Part shown: piece after piece, positions 28,155-56,348 of the stretch
How the letters are laid out: each line of letters starts with the position of its first letter
How positions within the stretch are numbered: position 1 is the stretch's first letter
Origin: Alviniconcha marisindica
Lineage: Eukaryota > Mollusca > Gastropoda > Provannidae
DNA: 64,000 nucleotides
NCBI GenBank assembly: GCA_018857735.1
Contig: JABMCL010002073.1
Coordinates: 2,119,501-2,183,500, forward strand
Direction: 5' to 3'
Made by a program: the position numbers and the translations under genes
The notes under the pieces: model-generated
The model's database searches: none
The model's input: only the letters and a program-made list of their open reading frames with translations
Told to the model about the DNA's origin: nothing

Positions 28155-28465
28155 CTCGATTTTGGCGTTTTGCCCGACTTCGAAGAAATTCGTCAATCAC
28201 AAATCAAAACAGCAGCCTGTTCCCTGCTCCGGGATTTTCAAAGAGAGTGTGTTCCAGGTCATGTGGTACCCAATCAAATTACGACAGAAGCTCATTGTCC
28301 AATGAAAAGCCGTTACACTGTTAAGGTACACTTCCGGTAAATAGAGTTATTTGCCCATAAAACACATTTGATTGTGCTTTCGGTTCTTTCACAGCTGAAA
28401 GGTAATAAGGCAATGAACAGGGCTTTATTTTTGAAACAGCACATGTCTGAACAGCAGGCCTCAAA
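28155..28465. promoter_or_regulatory. Bidirectional UBE2C/CDK10 promoter with CCAAT, CHR-like, E2F-like and ETS-like sites
   Basis: Only 311 bp separate the UBE2C start codon (-) from the CDK10 start codon (+). Seen directly: CCAAT at 28270-28274 and 28299-28303 (starts 29 bp apart), TTTGAA on the - strand at 28242-28237, TTTTGGCG at 28160-28167 and CTTCCGG at 28331-28337. In the UBE2C direction the order is CCAAT, CCAAT, CHR-like, start. That is the layout known for G2/M genes controlled by NF-Y and the DREAM/MMB complex, of which vertebrate UBE2C is an example. Whether CDK10 shares the control is inference. Transcription start sites are not visible from sequence. Confidence 0.7.
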
Positions 28466-43989
<15,524 letters not shown>

Positions 43990-44300
43990 ACACAAGGATG
44001 TGATGGTCAACAGGGTGCAGCTGACGTTTTTTGTATGTTCATGTGTGCCTGTAACTGACAATTTTATGGTGTGTGTTTTGGGAGAGAGAGAATGTGGCTG
44101 GTATTGAATGAAATGATTTCTTCTGGATATGAATATATGTTACAAATATATGTTTTGAACACAGCAAAAAAATCCAGCTTTTGTAAACATGTGGGCACGC
44201 ATGCATGAATGTGTGTGTATAACAACTGTCTCATTCTGCCATCCATAAAATAACAAGACTGGATGATGCCCTGAACTAAGCCACATCAGCTTTCAATCAC

Positions 44301-44306
44301 TTTATT
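44301..44306 (-). terminator. Candidate polyadenylation signal AATAAA for UBE2V
   Basis: TTTATT on the + strand equals AATAAA on the - strand, about 4.0 kb after the UBE2V stop. It lies about 310 bp beyond the CDK10 stop, so the two genes end tail to tail. Confidence 0.45.
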
Positions 44307-46392
44307 CATTCAATGAGAAATATCAGGGTGATGTGGACAGCACAAATGTAAGTACATGTACATAATCTTATTCAAGCACACTATACAGCCACGAAAATAC
44401 TGTTCATCATGTTGAAAATCTACAGTGTTGAAACTGCTAAATCAGTATGGTTCACAGTATCTAGTATTAGTAAAGCACCACTTGAACCAAAACTAAGTGC
44501 ATCAAAATATCTTATATAGGACTAGTTGAATTAAAAGCAGTGATTTCTCCTGGATTACCTTGACCAGAGTCCTTTCAAATTAGATTTACATCCTGTGGTA
44601 ACATAATCAAAACAAACAACAACAAAAGGGAGAAAATTTGGAAAATGAAGATAACATTCAAAAACTATGAGAAAGCTTGGGGAAAAAAAGAGGGCTGATC
44701 TTAAATAACAAAAGCACAGACAAAACCTAACCCCACTGACATGACACTTGTGCATACCACAATCAACACCACAAAATACACAAATGGGCAGGAGTTGCAA
44801 TATGTGATACGCAATGTAGTGAAGGTGACCTGGAACATAACCGCTGTTTCTCTTCCCTTTTTTTTTTTTACTTCAGTAAATGGGGCGCATGTATGAAACA
44901 TTTATTGCAACCTGTACATACAGCCAGTAACACAGGTTTACAAAGGCCAACTTCATCAAACAAATGTGTGCATTCCCCATACCTTCCTTACATGACATAA
45001 AACACTGCAGAGGGCAACTTCAAAATATGTTTGCATGTGTACCCAAATTCTTGTTTACATCATGTAAAAACGGGAATCAAATCCCACCTTTCATAATTTA
45101 CACACATCATTCCTTGTTTACATCAAACAGCGTCACAGAGGCCTGTTCTCATGATGAGCCTACATCAAGCACAACAGCATTATAAGGGCCTTCACTGACA
45201 ATAATTGGCTGCAAAACCTGTGTAGCACTAGTATGCTAATGAAATCGGACAAAAGTCGAGTAATGCATCAATAGCTGAGTGGGGTAGTATGTTAGTGAAT
45301 TCAGACACAGTTGAGTATAGCTTCAATAACCAAGCCAGCATGATCAAAGCAAAAGGTTTTGTGATGTTTCAGCCATGTACTGCAGTTTACACATAGTACA
45401 TGGAACAGAAACAATAACAATGATCAACCTCCAAACTATTGTGTACGGCAATGAACAGGGGTTGCACTGCCTGAAACTGTTGCACATGTAAGTCATGTTC
45501 ATGTGCCAGCTGTGTGTGGCAAAACTGCAACCCATGTAACCGACTGAATGAGTACTCTAGATCTAGAACTGGAAACATGTTTTGAGTCTGTCTCCCAGCC
45601 CCCATAAGCTCCGTCTCCCAACCACCATAAGCACAAAATGAACCTGCTTTTCACCAAAAAAACATGACTAGGGGCAGGGCTGTTCTACCAATTATTACAG
45701 AAATAATCAGAGTCCTGCAAGCACTTAAGTCTTCTTCTTAATTTATTACATCACTTATTGAATGACCCGAAATGATGAACACTTGCAAACATACAGTGGC
45801 CTACAAGATGTTTTACAAACATTGACGGTGGGGTTGTCCCAAAAGCACACACAAGGCTGAACGGTGAACCGCTCCTAAAATGGATCTGATGTTGGGGAAA
45901 ATGCAATATTTATACAAACCGTTTGCAACAAGTGCAACCCCTGAAACTACAAATAAAGAATACCTGATTTGTTATTTAATCTGTTAGCAACACAGTATTT
46001 AAAAAACAAACAAAAAAACTAGCAGGCACACAAATACTTCCCAACTAATCCGTTGCTTTGGGGAAAGAGCTGAAATGGAAAGGAGACAGACGCTGATTTT
46101 GATGACAATGAATATATGGCAAATCCTGGTAAAAACTGGAATATTCTAAACTATCAGTATCAGACAAATAAAAATATTTAAAAAATAAAAAATAAAGAAA
46201 ATGGGATGACCAATCATTTGACTCACATTCCAAACAGAAATTCAGTTTAATGTTCCACAAGGGATATTATATTGTCTAGTTTCAGAAATATTGCTTAAAC
46301 AGCATCCAATAAATAAACCAATGCTTACATCTGTGCCAAGTCAGGAAATGCATCCACTGTGGTTCTTAAATACATGGCAGAATTACTAACAG

Positions 46393-46496
46393 CACTACGT
46401 TCATGATGAAGTCTGTGCATGCAACAGTTGTCCACAGTTTTCACACTACGTTCATGATGAAGTCTGCACATGCAACAGTTGTCCACAGTTTTCAAC
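46393..46496. repeat. 51-bp tandem duplication
   Basis: cactacgttcatgatgaagt starts at 46393 and 46444; both copies continue gcaacagttgtccacagttt. Few differences are seen (gtgcatg versus gcacatg). It lies in the presumed UBE2V 3' UTR. Confidence 0.9.
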
Positions 46497-47940
46497 TTGA
46501 CTAAATGGCAACTTCTGAAGGAAACTGCATTTTACGCTTAAACTTTCTAATCTTGATCTACCCTTGAAATCTGCCAGATGGTGGCTGAAACATGAATGTA
46601 TGATGTTCAATGGAGTTGTCACATGAACTGATGAAGTTGGAAAAAAGTTACTTGCTCAAGTCTCTTAAGCAAATAATGAAGTTTCCACTCTGAGGTGAGA
46701 AAAGGCAAATGTTAAGTTTCCATCATCTAGAAACACACTGAAATGCATGCCAAATTAAGAACTGTATACTGTGCCTAATCTTGTAGATATTCAAACAAGC
46801 TCTACGAAGCTCAATGGAGTAATCATCATGCAAAGTTTGAACAGCAAAAAAGTCTGAGAAAAAGTAAGTGTCCTTCAGTCAAAATACACACATATTACAT
46901 GGAAGCTTTTCACAATTTTTGCCAACACCACACATCAAAAATGTATGCAACTCTATGCAGCAACAAATAGGTAACAGACTGTTTCCCAGAACAGAAATCC
47001 ATAAAAAACAGAAGGAAAAGCACCCATGTCACTACATAATTGAAATACAAGCCAAAGACATGACCAGCATATTGTGCACAATGCTGTCAAGATGAAAACA
47101 AAGTCTGAACTGAATCAGATAAGAGCTCGCTGAGAAAACACAACTTGCAATTTTATTCTTCTGATGCTACTCACACTTGAACCTTTAAGCAAAAGTCACC
47201 AGTGCTGGTATGAAAGTGTGGAGCCCAATGGAGATTATTACTATGCAAAGTTTGAAAGATCTTGCTTACACATCTGCTAATAAAAAAAGCCAACAAAGTT
47301 TTTGCCATGGGTGGCTGGACAGTTATAGGTGGACGAACAGTCATTACATAGACTTGCACAAACTGTCATATGAGTCAAAAACATGTCCTTAGGATATGTA
47401 CACACATACAACGCTTGTTCATCAGTGATGCTGGCATATATAACCTGTCAGGGAAAAAACAAAACTGCAAGTCACAAAACCACCTCCAACAATATACAGT
47501 GAGTTGGTCACTGTATGTCTCTCAATTATGTATCACAACAAACTTGTGAAGACATACGCACCATTTCAAAAACACAGTATGTTTGGCTGATACAAATAAG
47601 AATGCACTCTGGAAAAAAAAAAGATCACATCAACACTTTCCCAAGCAACTCAAAACACTCTTTTTCGATAACATTCCCCCCCTCAAAACTCACCCTGGCA
47701 TTGAAAAAATAAAATAAAAGGAAGGGGAAAAAGAAGATGAAAAGGTCATACTTTTCTTATTTACACAAACTGCTGTTGACACTTTAAAATAAAAAATATT
47801 TAAAACACACAAAACACAGCAACAACAAACTATTAAAGCATAACATTTCATGTGCCTGTAGTTATTTTGCAAAATACAACCCCAACACCTTGCACCCGTT
47901 CCCCAGATCGCCTCACTCAGTAACCATTTGCATCAAAATC

Positions 47941-48158
47941 TGACCACTCTGGCACAAGATTGCTGCAACCTCTTGCCATACAAGAAGGCTCTTTCCTGGA
48001 ACCATCTCACAAAAAACTGAAAATGGTTCTTTTTGCCATCAGTAAAATCTGACCACTCTGGCACAAGATTGCTGCAACCTCTTGCCATACAAGAAGGCTC
48101 TTTCCTGGAACCATCTCACAAAAAACTGAAAATGGTTCTTTTTGCCATCAGTAAAATG
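47941..48158. repeat. Recent 109-bp tandem duplication
   Basis: tgaccactctggcacaagat begins at 47941 and again at 48050. The copies look identical through ttttgccatcagtaaaat, which points to a recent event, or to an assembly error. It lies in the presumed UBE2V 3' UTR, about 135 bp after the stop. Confidence 0.95.
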
Positions 48159-48293
48159 CTGGCATCAAAATGCTGGCATGATGATATTCTCTACCCCCCG
48201 AAAACATGCCACAAAATCAAATGGTTTTGCTTGAAAAAGTGTTGATGACAGCCAAACACAGCCAAAAAAGAAAAATCCTCCACGTTGATTTCA

Positions 48294-51200
48294 TCAGAAA
48301 AACGTCGTTCCTTCAGCTGGTTGCGGTAATTTGTAATTCTGTTTCGATGCCATATTATCTCGTATAACGCCTAGAACTGACTGTAAGGTGTGCTTTGGAT
48401 TCCATGGATTCAGTCCCGGGAAGTCTCGAATCTCCACCTGAAATAAAAGCAGCCATCTCATGTTAATCAAGTATTCCTTTCCAAGTTTCTTCTCACAAAC
48501 TGTTACATCCACAGAAAGAAAGCATGGATTTTGTCCATCTAAGAAAGTTAATTGAAACTTTTCATTTCATGCTGACTGATGTCTATTAGTATTACACAGT
48601 TTAACCATGAACAATCCAAAAAAAAATCCAACCAACCGTAAGCTAAGAAGTTCAAATTTCATTCCTGTCATCATTTCTTAGTGCATTTTCTGCCTGTTTG
48701 TTTCTTAAAAAGGATGTTTTTGGGCCAAAATGTGCATGTTTTATAATAATAATAATAATGGAAATTTGTACAGAGCCTACCCTGCAGCTCAAAGAGCTGA
48801 ACAAACAGTATAATACACATAATGTACATTGCAATGGAAATGTTATCAGTAATAAAAATTAAAAAAAGCTAACACATAATGCAGACAAGGGTTCAAGCAC
48901 AACTATGCAAAAAAGGCATGCACACACACACACACTTACCACCCCAGTGTCTTTGTGAACACCTTTCATGTTTATTCTCGTCTGAAACTGAATAGATGGT
49001 GGGTAGCCTGGATATTTCTCTCCACAATGCATCTTTAAGGTATAAATCCGACCTTCATAACTGGTCTGAAACAAACAAAAAAGAGCAGAAATCATTTCAC
49101 AAATCCATTTATCATGCCTCTGTGATAATCCTTCAAAACTGGTTTGTAGTATAATGACAGCAAAACATGTTTCTTGTAGTAGCTACTGTTCAGGAAATTT
49201 CCATCTTCTTATAGATGACCTCAATATCCACCACTTACTACTGACTTAGCTTAAGATAATCTCTCTACTGGAAAGATGTGTTTTAAGTGTCGGGCACAGT
49301 GGTCATGGAACAATTTACAGTAAAATCTTAAATCGTAAGCAGAAACACAAATGTTTGATTCATTTCCCTCTGAGATGGACAATAAAGCACCATTATGTTT
49401 TGGGGCATCTCATGCATACACCTGCAGTGTGTCACAAAATCTGGGTTCTTCACATTAAAATCAGCCCCAGAAGCTTCAAACACTATGTATCAATCATCTG
49501 ATCATATAAGAGGCACATTGTCAAATTTATCAATCATCTGATCATATAAGAGGCACATTATCATATGTATTGATCATCTGATCATAGAAGAGGCACATTG
49601 TCATTGTCTTGAGTCTGCTCAACCAGACATCTCAGACTAGTGTGAATCTCACTGGCAGAGAACTAGAGAAGGGCTATCATTTATCAGTCAATTTTTGGCC
49701 TGCAGTCTGTCTGTGCAAGGTTAGTGCATTTTAGTCATATCATGTCCAAAACAACAAAAGGCAAACAAAACAGTGGAAAAAAAAGCTGCTGACCCTACTG
49801 ACAAGTAACACTGATGGTAAAATGTCAGTATCATTTTTCCAATCATCATCAGTTTGTAGTACCAGTCAGTCCATCAGTTCATATGGACATCCCAGCCAAC
49901 TGCACTGTTGCAGTCATTCACACACTGCTTGACGCTAACATCTACCCCCCCACCCCCCCACCCAATAAAGAATGATAAACATTAGCAATCATGTACATGT
50001 ACAGTAAGGTTACTGCAAAACTAACCATATTTAATTAAAAGTATTAATATATTATGCAACACGCAAAATGGCAAGATCTGCTAATCAGAACTCATTTCAA
50101 CTTGCCAGCCTGACTTACTCTAGGGGGTCCAATGATGGATCCAATCCAATCCGACAAAGAATGGTCACTGTCATTGGCCAGTCCCCAACTGATGCTGCTG
50201 TCTCCAACCCCCTTTTCTCCCAGTTCCAACTCATCAAGGAGTCGGAAGTCACGAGGGATTACTGCAACAGGGAAGAAGACATGCATACATGCAAACAATT
50301 AAAAGTGTTATAATACACTGCATTTATTTACATCAAACTATATATTGTGAGTGAAATACAAGAATGATTAAGTCAGTTGTATGAACAATGTGTGGTATGG
50401 AAGGCTAGGGTGATTGTAGATGACAAAAGCCATGTCCTTGCTAAACATTATGAGCTTCTTCCATCTGGTACAGTGGTAGACGATTTCGCATACCTAAATC
50501 AAATACAGTGAGATAGTATTCAATAGCATTGAATAGCACTAGCAGTCAATAGCATTTCTGAACAGATAAATCTGCTCAAATGTCAGAGCAGTTTGTGTGT
50601 GTGTTTAGTGTGTATGTGTAAATTACTACTTTGTTTATTATGCAACTTTTGTATTTTCACTAACTGTTTTTTGAAGTCTAAAATATAAAATATGTGTTAT
50701 TGTGTACTGTGATGTGATTAATGTTTAGCCACATTTCAATTTCTCTGATGAGATAATAAAGTAATCTTGAATCCTGAACAGTGAAATAGCACTGTAAAAC
50801 TTGAACCCACATCTTGGACTTTACTGGGCAAAAGTTTACCTACAATTGTTATGTAATAATTTAAACATCAATGTTAAGAGTCCTGGATGGGGTCAGAAGC
50901 AAACTAAGGGGAAAATAACACACAGGGGAGTTAATTAGCGCTTGAAATACATAACACAAGTACAACAAAAAAGACCTGAGTCGCCTACGGTAACTCTCAC
51001 CTGGCATACGTGTAAATACAAGGTACATGTATAAACTCCACCAGAGGTATATCCTCAAATGCATGCCAGGTGAGATTTACCATACACGACTCAGGTCTTT
51101 GTTGTACTTGTGTTACATAGTCTGAATGCTAATTAACTCCCTAGCGTGTTGATTCTGTGTAAGCACTCTGGGCCTCGTTCTGTTTAAGATTTTTAAGGTG

Positions 51201-53502
51201 AAAATACTTCAGTCAAGTTGTTTTGACAGCAGGAAGGCATCATATGGACAACACAAAATATGCACCAATGTCATTTTAAATTTAACCTTTAAACCCAAAC
51301 TCTTGAAACTGCCAGCATGCAAAATAGCCAGCTCTGAGCTGCACAAACACTTTCAGAGTGCATGCTGCTTCTGGTCAATCAGACAGCTGCACAAAGCATG
51401 TCTTTTTGCATGCGATCATTATAACGACATAAGTATTTTATCAATGTTGGGAACTTGGCCAGAAAAGGAGACAGGTCAGCAACACTGCACAGGAAACCCA
51501 AGCTAAACCTTGACTTTACAAAGACTGACCACTACAATTTTGTAGCAGTGGTTTTGTCCCTCAGTAGTCAGTCTAGATCTCATCTAATGCAACTACATAT
51601 CTTGAACATTTGGCATTGTTCTTCTTTTCTTTTCCTCAAAAGCAGCAACAAGCCGAAACAAAAGGTCGCTGTTATGGTACTGACAGACACCGACAAATGA
51701 TGGTGCTACAGCTGATTTTCTCTACCTCACTTACAGAATTGTACACAAATTTGTGTCAACCAACACAAAAGATTACATATTTTGCATCAGTGGTACAAAA
51801 AATGCCTACACCATAACCTAGAATTAGCGCACAAAAAAGCCAAAATGATGGGAGTAACTTGAATGTAGCTCATGATCTATAAAGTGAGCAGACAAAAATG
51901 GTAAAAAGAATCTATCCATGCACAAAAAAGTGGAAATGTTCAGTAAATTTGCCATTCACAAAAATTCTGAATAGATCAAAACATCAGTCATACTCATAGG
52001 CCTACATGGCATCATTTTCCGAAGATACACAGCAGCAGACGATGTCGGCAAACCCAATTCTCATCTAGGTACTATGGGATTTGGTAATGCAATGAAGTCG
52101 AAATCAAGGCTGCCAACATTTTCTCTCATTCATATTTGGTGTCAATATGCATTTTGTTTTCAGTTTTGTTGTCTTCTAGTTCTACCTTTGAGTAAATTCT
52201 GATATCTACTGACAGTTAGACAAGGCATATTGGGTTGTTATGAATACTGGAAATTATCACTGGTCAGTCTGGCAAGATAGGTATGTGATTTCTGGCCAGT
52301 CTGACCCTGATACGGAGACCGATTCTACTTCCAGACACAGGTTCGTTAGGATTCAGTTTCAAATTAATCATGTTACTATAGTTCTTTGGAAAAGTATGCA
52401 AATTTTATTTACAGACTGGGCACTACCAACTAAAATGCACTTGGATCAGATTTGGGGGTGCGTGCCAGAGAGGGGTGTGAAGCCACCACTGAGATTTCAC
52501 CGAGTTTGCAAGTAGATCTAATGTTGAGTGACGTGGCAGCCACCAGTGATCCATGACTTGTTCAATCAGTGCTGTCATTTTGTGTACGGTGACGCAGCAA
52601 TGAGGTGAAAATGTGTACAGCACCCAAAAAATGCAACATTTACGCAAACTCTTGCAATGAACACGACCTCTGTAGTTACATTTACTGTTTTATCCTAATT
52701 TGGGGGGCAATGCAAGGGCACTCCTATGACTATGAGTGTGATTATATTTATAGACCTTTTCTTTAGATTCATACGTCCATGGGAATGGGTGTCAAAATGT
52801 ACACTTCTTTGACCTTGCTAGAACTTGCAGAACTTTCTAAGTACAATGCGCCAGTCCCTAATAAGCCTTATGGTTTCTGTGGACGTTAAGCACCATGTTT
52901 ACTTAGTACAATGTGTACAGCAACCTTGGCCATTTGGGCGTGCCTGCTGAACCAATAATGTTCACTGTAAATGTGAACCAGGTTTAAAAATTGGAAGATG
53001 TAGGTAGACATAAGATATAACAAGATCTGACACTGACAGCTGTCTGCATTCAGCATGGTCGCACATGTATGTATCACAATATAGTGTTAATCTATTATCA
53101 ACATTGATTCTGGAAGGACTCAAGTACGGAAGGGACTTCTTTATGCCCAAAGCTTGAGTCCTTCATCTGTCACTGGGATGACGCTTATGTCCTTTACCTG
53201 TCATAACCGTACCACTAGCAGTAACAGTATTTAGTCTTATCACAGTATCAGTATTCAAATTTATTGTCTCAGTCACCGAGTCAGACCTACACCAATCACT
53301 GAATTTTAGTGGCCATGACTCTGTTAAAAACGTGGGTAAAACAAACTAGCAGCAGTAATCAAAGTATCAAAAACCAATGTTATAAACCAATCTTCCCTAT
53401 TGGTAGACACAATTCAGATTATACAGGCAAACTGTTTACTGCAAAATACTGTTTTTGACACTTACTGACTGTACCACAATCATTTGCTCCACTACCCGCC
53501 AT
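48294..53502 (-). CDS. UBE2V2: Ubiquitin-conjugating enzyme E2 variant (UBE2V1/UBE2V2, Mms2-like), complete
   Basis: Coding exons on the - strand: 53502-53466, 50261-50119, 49065-48940, 48437-48294. Phases match, giving 149 aa (human UBE2V2 is 145). The N-terminus is [12 protein letters not shown], then [53 protein letters not shown] and [13 protein letters not shown]. The C-terminus carries KLPQPAEGT, a family hallmark. The active-site Cys region of true E2s is absent, as expected for a UEV. UEVs bind UBC13 (UBE2N) and orient ubiquitin for K63-linked chains in DNA-damage tolerance and signalling. Invertebrates often have a single UEV, so the V1/V2 choice is not meaningful. The start ATG is the only one in the first exon and gives the expected length. 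Confidence 0.93.
48738..48892 (-). mobile_element. Dispersed repeat, reverse copy of 35640-35770
   Basis: On + it starts with an (AAT)n run, then ggaaatttgtacagagccta, ccctgcagctcaaagagctg and aacacataatgcagac. This is the reverse complement of the CDK10 intron copy, including the simple-repeat tail. It lies in the last UBE2V intron, about 50 bp from the exon at 48940. Confidence 0.65.
49485..49602. repeat. About 40-bp tandem repeat x 3
   Basis: Three copies of atcatctgatcata-aagaggcacatt, starting near 49493, 49532 and 49572, in the UBE2V intron 49066-50118. Confidence 0.85.
50926..51141. mobile_element. 216-bp foldback (MITE-like) element
   Basis: The left arm (50926-51007) starts gggagttaattagc and ends ctcacctggcat; the right arm (51063-51141) starts atgccaggtgag and ends gctaattaactccc. 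The arms, about 80 bp each, are imperfect reverse complements round a spacer of about 55 bp. The terminal motif gggagttaattagc also occurs alone at 38728 in a CDK10 intron, suggesting a dispersed family. No transposase is present. It lies in UBE2V intron 1. Confidence 0.85.
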
Positions 53503-53792
53503 GTTGTTAGCAGATTGAGTGCGGGATTTTAAGCAGACCGCTGAAAGGTTTGTTAACACGCACTTATCAAGAACGAAATGTAATAATTATAAATGATCTT
53601 ACAGTGGCCTTATCATTTGATGTTCTGTCAATTTATGCATTTTTTTCATTTCGTCGACTGGCTAACACTTCGGTTTTTAGTGTGAAACTGTTTTGTTATG
53701 ATGACGTCACAGCATAGCGCGTACGCGGTGCTTTGCAAACCTTGAGAGCAGACGATGGAAGGACTTAATTTACACATGAAGTTTTAACAAAG
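53503..53792. promoter_or_regulatory. Divergent promoter between UBE2V and the ARM/HEAT-like gene, with a perfect CRE
   Basis: The UBE2V start codon (-) is at 53502 and the next gene is on +. The interval contains the palindrome TGACGTCA at 53702-53709, the full ATF/CREB site, followed by CpG-containing DNA (agcgcgtacgcgg) that is unusual in this AT-rich window. A splice donor AG|GTATAC at 53792 could end a non-coding first exon of the + gene, whose coding exon has an acceptor at 54456. Transcription starts are inferred, not seen. Confidence 0.55.
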
Positions 53793-54495
53793 GTATACTT
53801 CTGCGCTAGTTGCATTATACTTTTGTTTACAAAAATAAACGCAACATCCTGTGTTCGTTTGATGAATGAATATTCGTGTCAAGGGATAAAAACGGGAAAA
53901 TTCATTCATGGCAATAAACAGCATACAGAAAGATACCGGGACATTCCTCAGCTTTGCACACTCGGCAACAGTAACTGGTGCACAAAACCTTGCACATTAT
54001 GTACATATTGCTGCAGTTTTAACGTCGCCATCGCTGGAATGCTCTGGGTGAACAACACCCTTTTTGCCTGAATAAGAGCAGAAAATGTGTCGAACTGTAG
54101 TGGAACTAAGTGAAAGTCTGTTAGAGTAAAATGATTGCATTAGTATAATTACACTATATAGTGACTTTAAATAGTAATATATATAGTAGGCCAGTCACCT
54201 CAGTTCAAGGAAGATCCCTAAGTTAAGACGAAGTGCCATAGTGCAGTTGAAGCCTTTGAGCCTGCTGCCAGGAGTTTTAGTTGCTAATTTAGTACAGTTT
54301 ATCGAGCAAAAGTCCAAACTTTCTTGTATCCATTCCAAACATGTCTCAGGTGAAAACATCATATGCAGGACTTTCAGTTATTTATGTGTTGGATAAAATG
54401 TTTAACACAAAGAAGCAAAATTATTCATTTACAATTAATGATTAACTTTGTTTCAGTTACTCTATGCGTGTCATGAACCAGGGTAGCCTGGAGCA

Positions 54496-56311
54496 ATGGC
54501 GGAGGGATCATCATACACAGATGTCATTGAAGAGGCTTTACATCAGTTCTGCCATGGTTCAGATACAGTATCTGAACTGGCATTCCTCGATTCACTTGGT
54601 AGCACTGGCAGCTCAGTGTTTGACGGAGAAAAAATTTCATCAGGTGGATGTATCCCAAATGGCCAGGGAATGAGACTTGAGAAGAATGTCAGTGTCTGTG
54701 ATATTACAATTTCCATGTCCAGTGCAGACATAACTAGTCAAGAAGATTCCACAACAGAAAAGGAAGAAAATGGAAGATCTCATAGCCAAGAGTTGTGTCC
54801 AAGCAATGAAGAGGGCAGCTTTGAAGTGGATCTAGGCTGTGGCGACCTTGGCCAGGCACCATGGACTAGCACGAGAGCGTGCTCACCACACTTCAACTCC
54901 ACAGAGTCTCCAGGAGATTTTTCATGTCCTGACAGAGGCAAACCCAGTAACTCCATACCAAATCCATCCCATGGAAAGCTTGCACAGTCTTCTGATTTTC
55001 AAAATGCCTTACAGCCGGCAGTGAATCTCTCTGCATGTTTGTTAAATATTGACCTGAATTATTTATGTGAAGATGCCATACTAGTTGAAAAGTTTATCAA
55101 GTATGTGTTTGTCCGAAGATATGGGCAGGCAGATAAACAGTCTGATGATAGCAGTCTGTCAGACGGTCTTCCTGACCCTCGGGTTGTTGCTGATGTAAAC
55201 AGAAAGCTTGATACAGTGATAAAACGGTAAGGAGAAGAGATACTTTAAAAAATGGTAATAATATATATTGATTATGATGGCAGTAATAGTATTGATGCTA
55301 GTTATAATAATAATAAATAAAATGATGGCAGTTGGTGTTCAGATCAAAATGTATCCTTAAAGTTAAAAACAAAAGCTGTTTCAGCATTGTCAATACTGAA
55401 CCATGTCATGATGCAGTCAACTCTCCCTTTAATTAGAGTGATGTCAAATTCAGTAACAAGGTGTTTGACTCGCTGTTGTATTAATGTAGTGTACACATAT
55501 TGCATAGTTTTATTTTGTTACCAGATTATTTCCATGTCTTATCCAGGTTCTTTTTTCCAGCTTTCCTTTATTATATAGATATATATATATATATATATGT
55601 AAGTGATATTTTGCAAAGTTCCTGTTTGGTGTTGCTTTACGATATATATATATATATATATATGTAAGTGATATTTTGCAAAGTTCCTGTTTGGTGTTGC
55701 TTTACGTCCACAGAGACTGTGTAGACTATTAGAACCTGTACTTTGCTAGGTTATCATTATGTAGCTTATTTGGATCTAGGTCAAGAATTGAGTGGGGATA
55801 ATTAATTGTATTTAATATGCTGTTTGGGGGAATTTCTTCATTAGAATTTAGATGTAGTCTTGGTTGTCAGTGTACTAGTTCATGATAAATATTGTTGTGA
55901 TAGTAGGAGGATGGGTTCTACTAAGTTAATGAAATAATTGTGATGTTTAGTATTTTTCAGTATTAGGGTGACAGAGTTCTGTCCCCTGAGTTCCTAATAG
56001 AAATACTTATGATGTCATCATCGAAGTGATGTCATTTTTTTATGCAAAAAAAAGTTTTTACATCACAGATCATGAGCCATGCCCTAATGGACAACTTTCT
56101 GGGGCCTTTATCAAACTGATAAGGGTAAAAAAAACAAAATAAAATAAAATAAAAAAAGACATCTACACCAACAACGATAACAACTACAACTACGACTTTA
56201 ATAAACCAAGGCTACAGACCATCAATGTCAGTTGGTGTTCGGTGTTAATTCATTATGGTATGAACAAACCCACCAGTGGCAAGAAAATCTACATTTAAAC
56301 TACCACCCCGG

Positions 56312-56348
<37 letters not shown>

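Larger units (their letters stand above)
44282..48293 (-). other. Probable long 3' UTR of the UBE2V gene (and end of the CDK10 3' UTR at its right-hand limit)
   Basis: No coding exon is recognised here. On the - strand the interval follows the UBE2V stop codon and ends near an AATAAA (TTTATT on +, 44301-44306), giving a 3' UTR of about 4 kb if unspliced. The CDK10 3' UTR must end somewhere right of 43989; no canonical AATAAA was found on + before 44300 (only ATAAAA near 44245). The interval contains a 51-bp duplication (46393-46496) and a 109-bp duplication (47941-48158). Confidence 0.5.
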
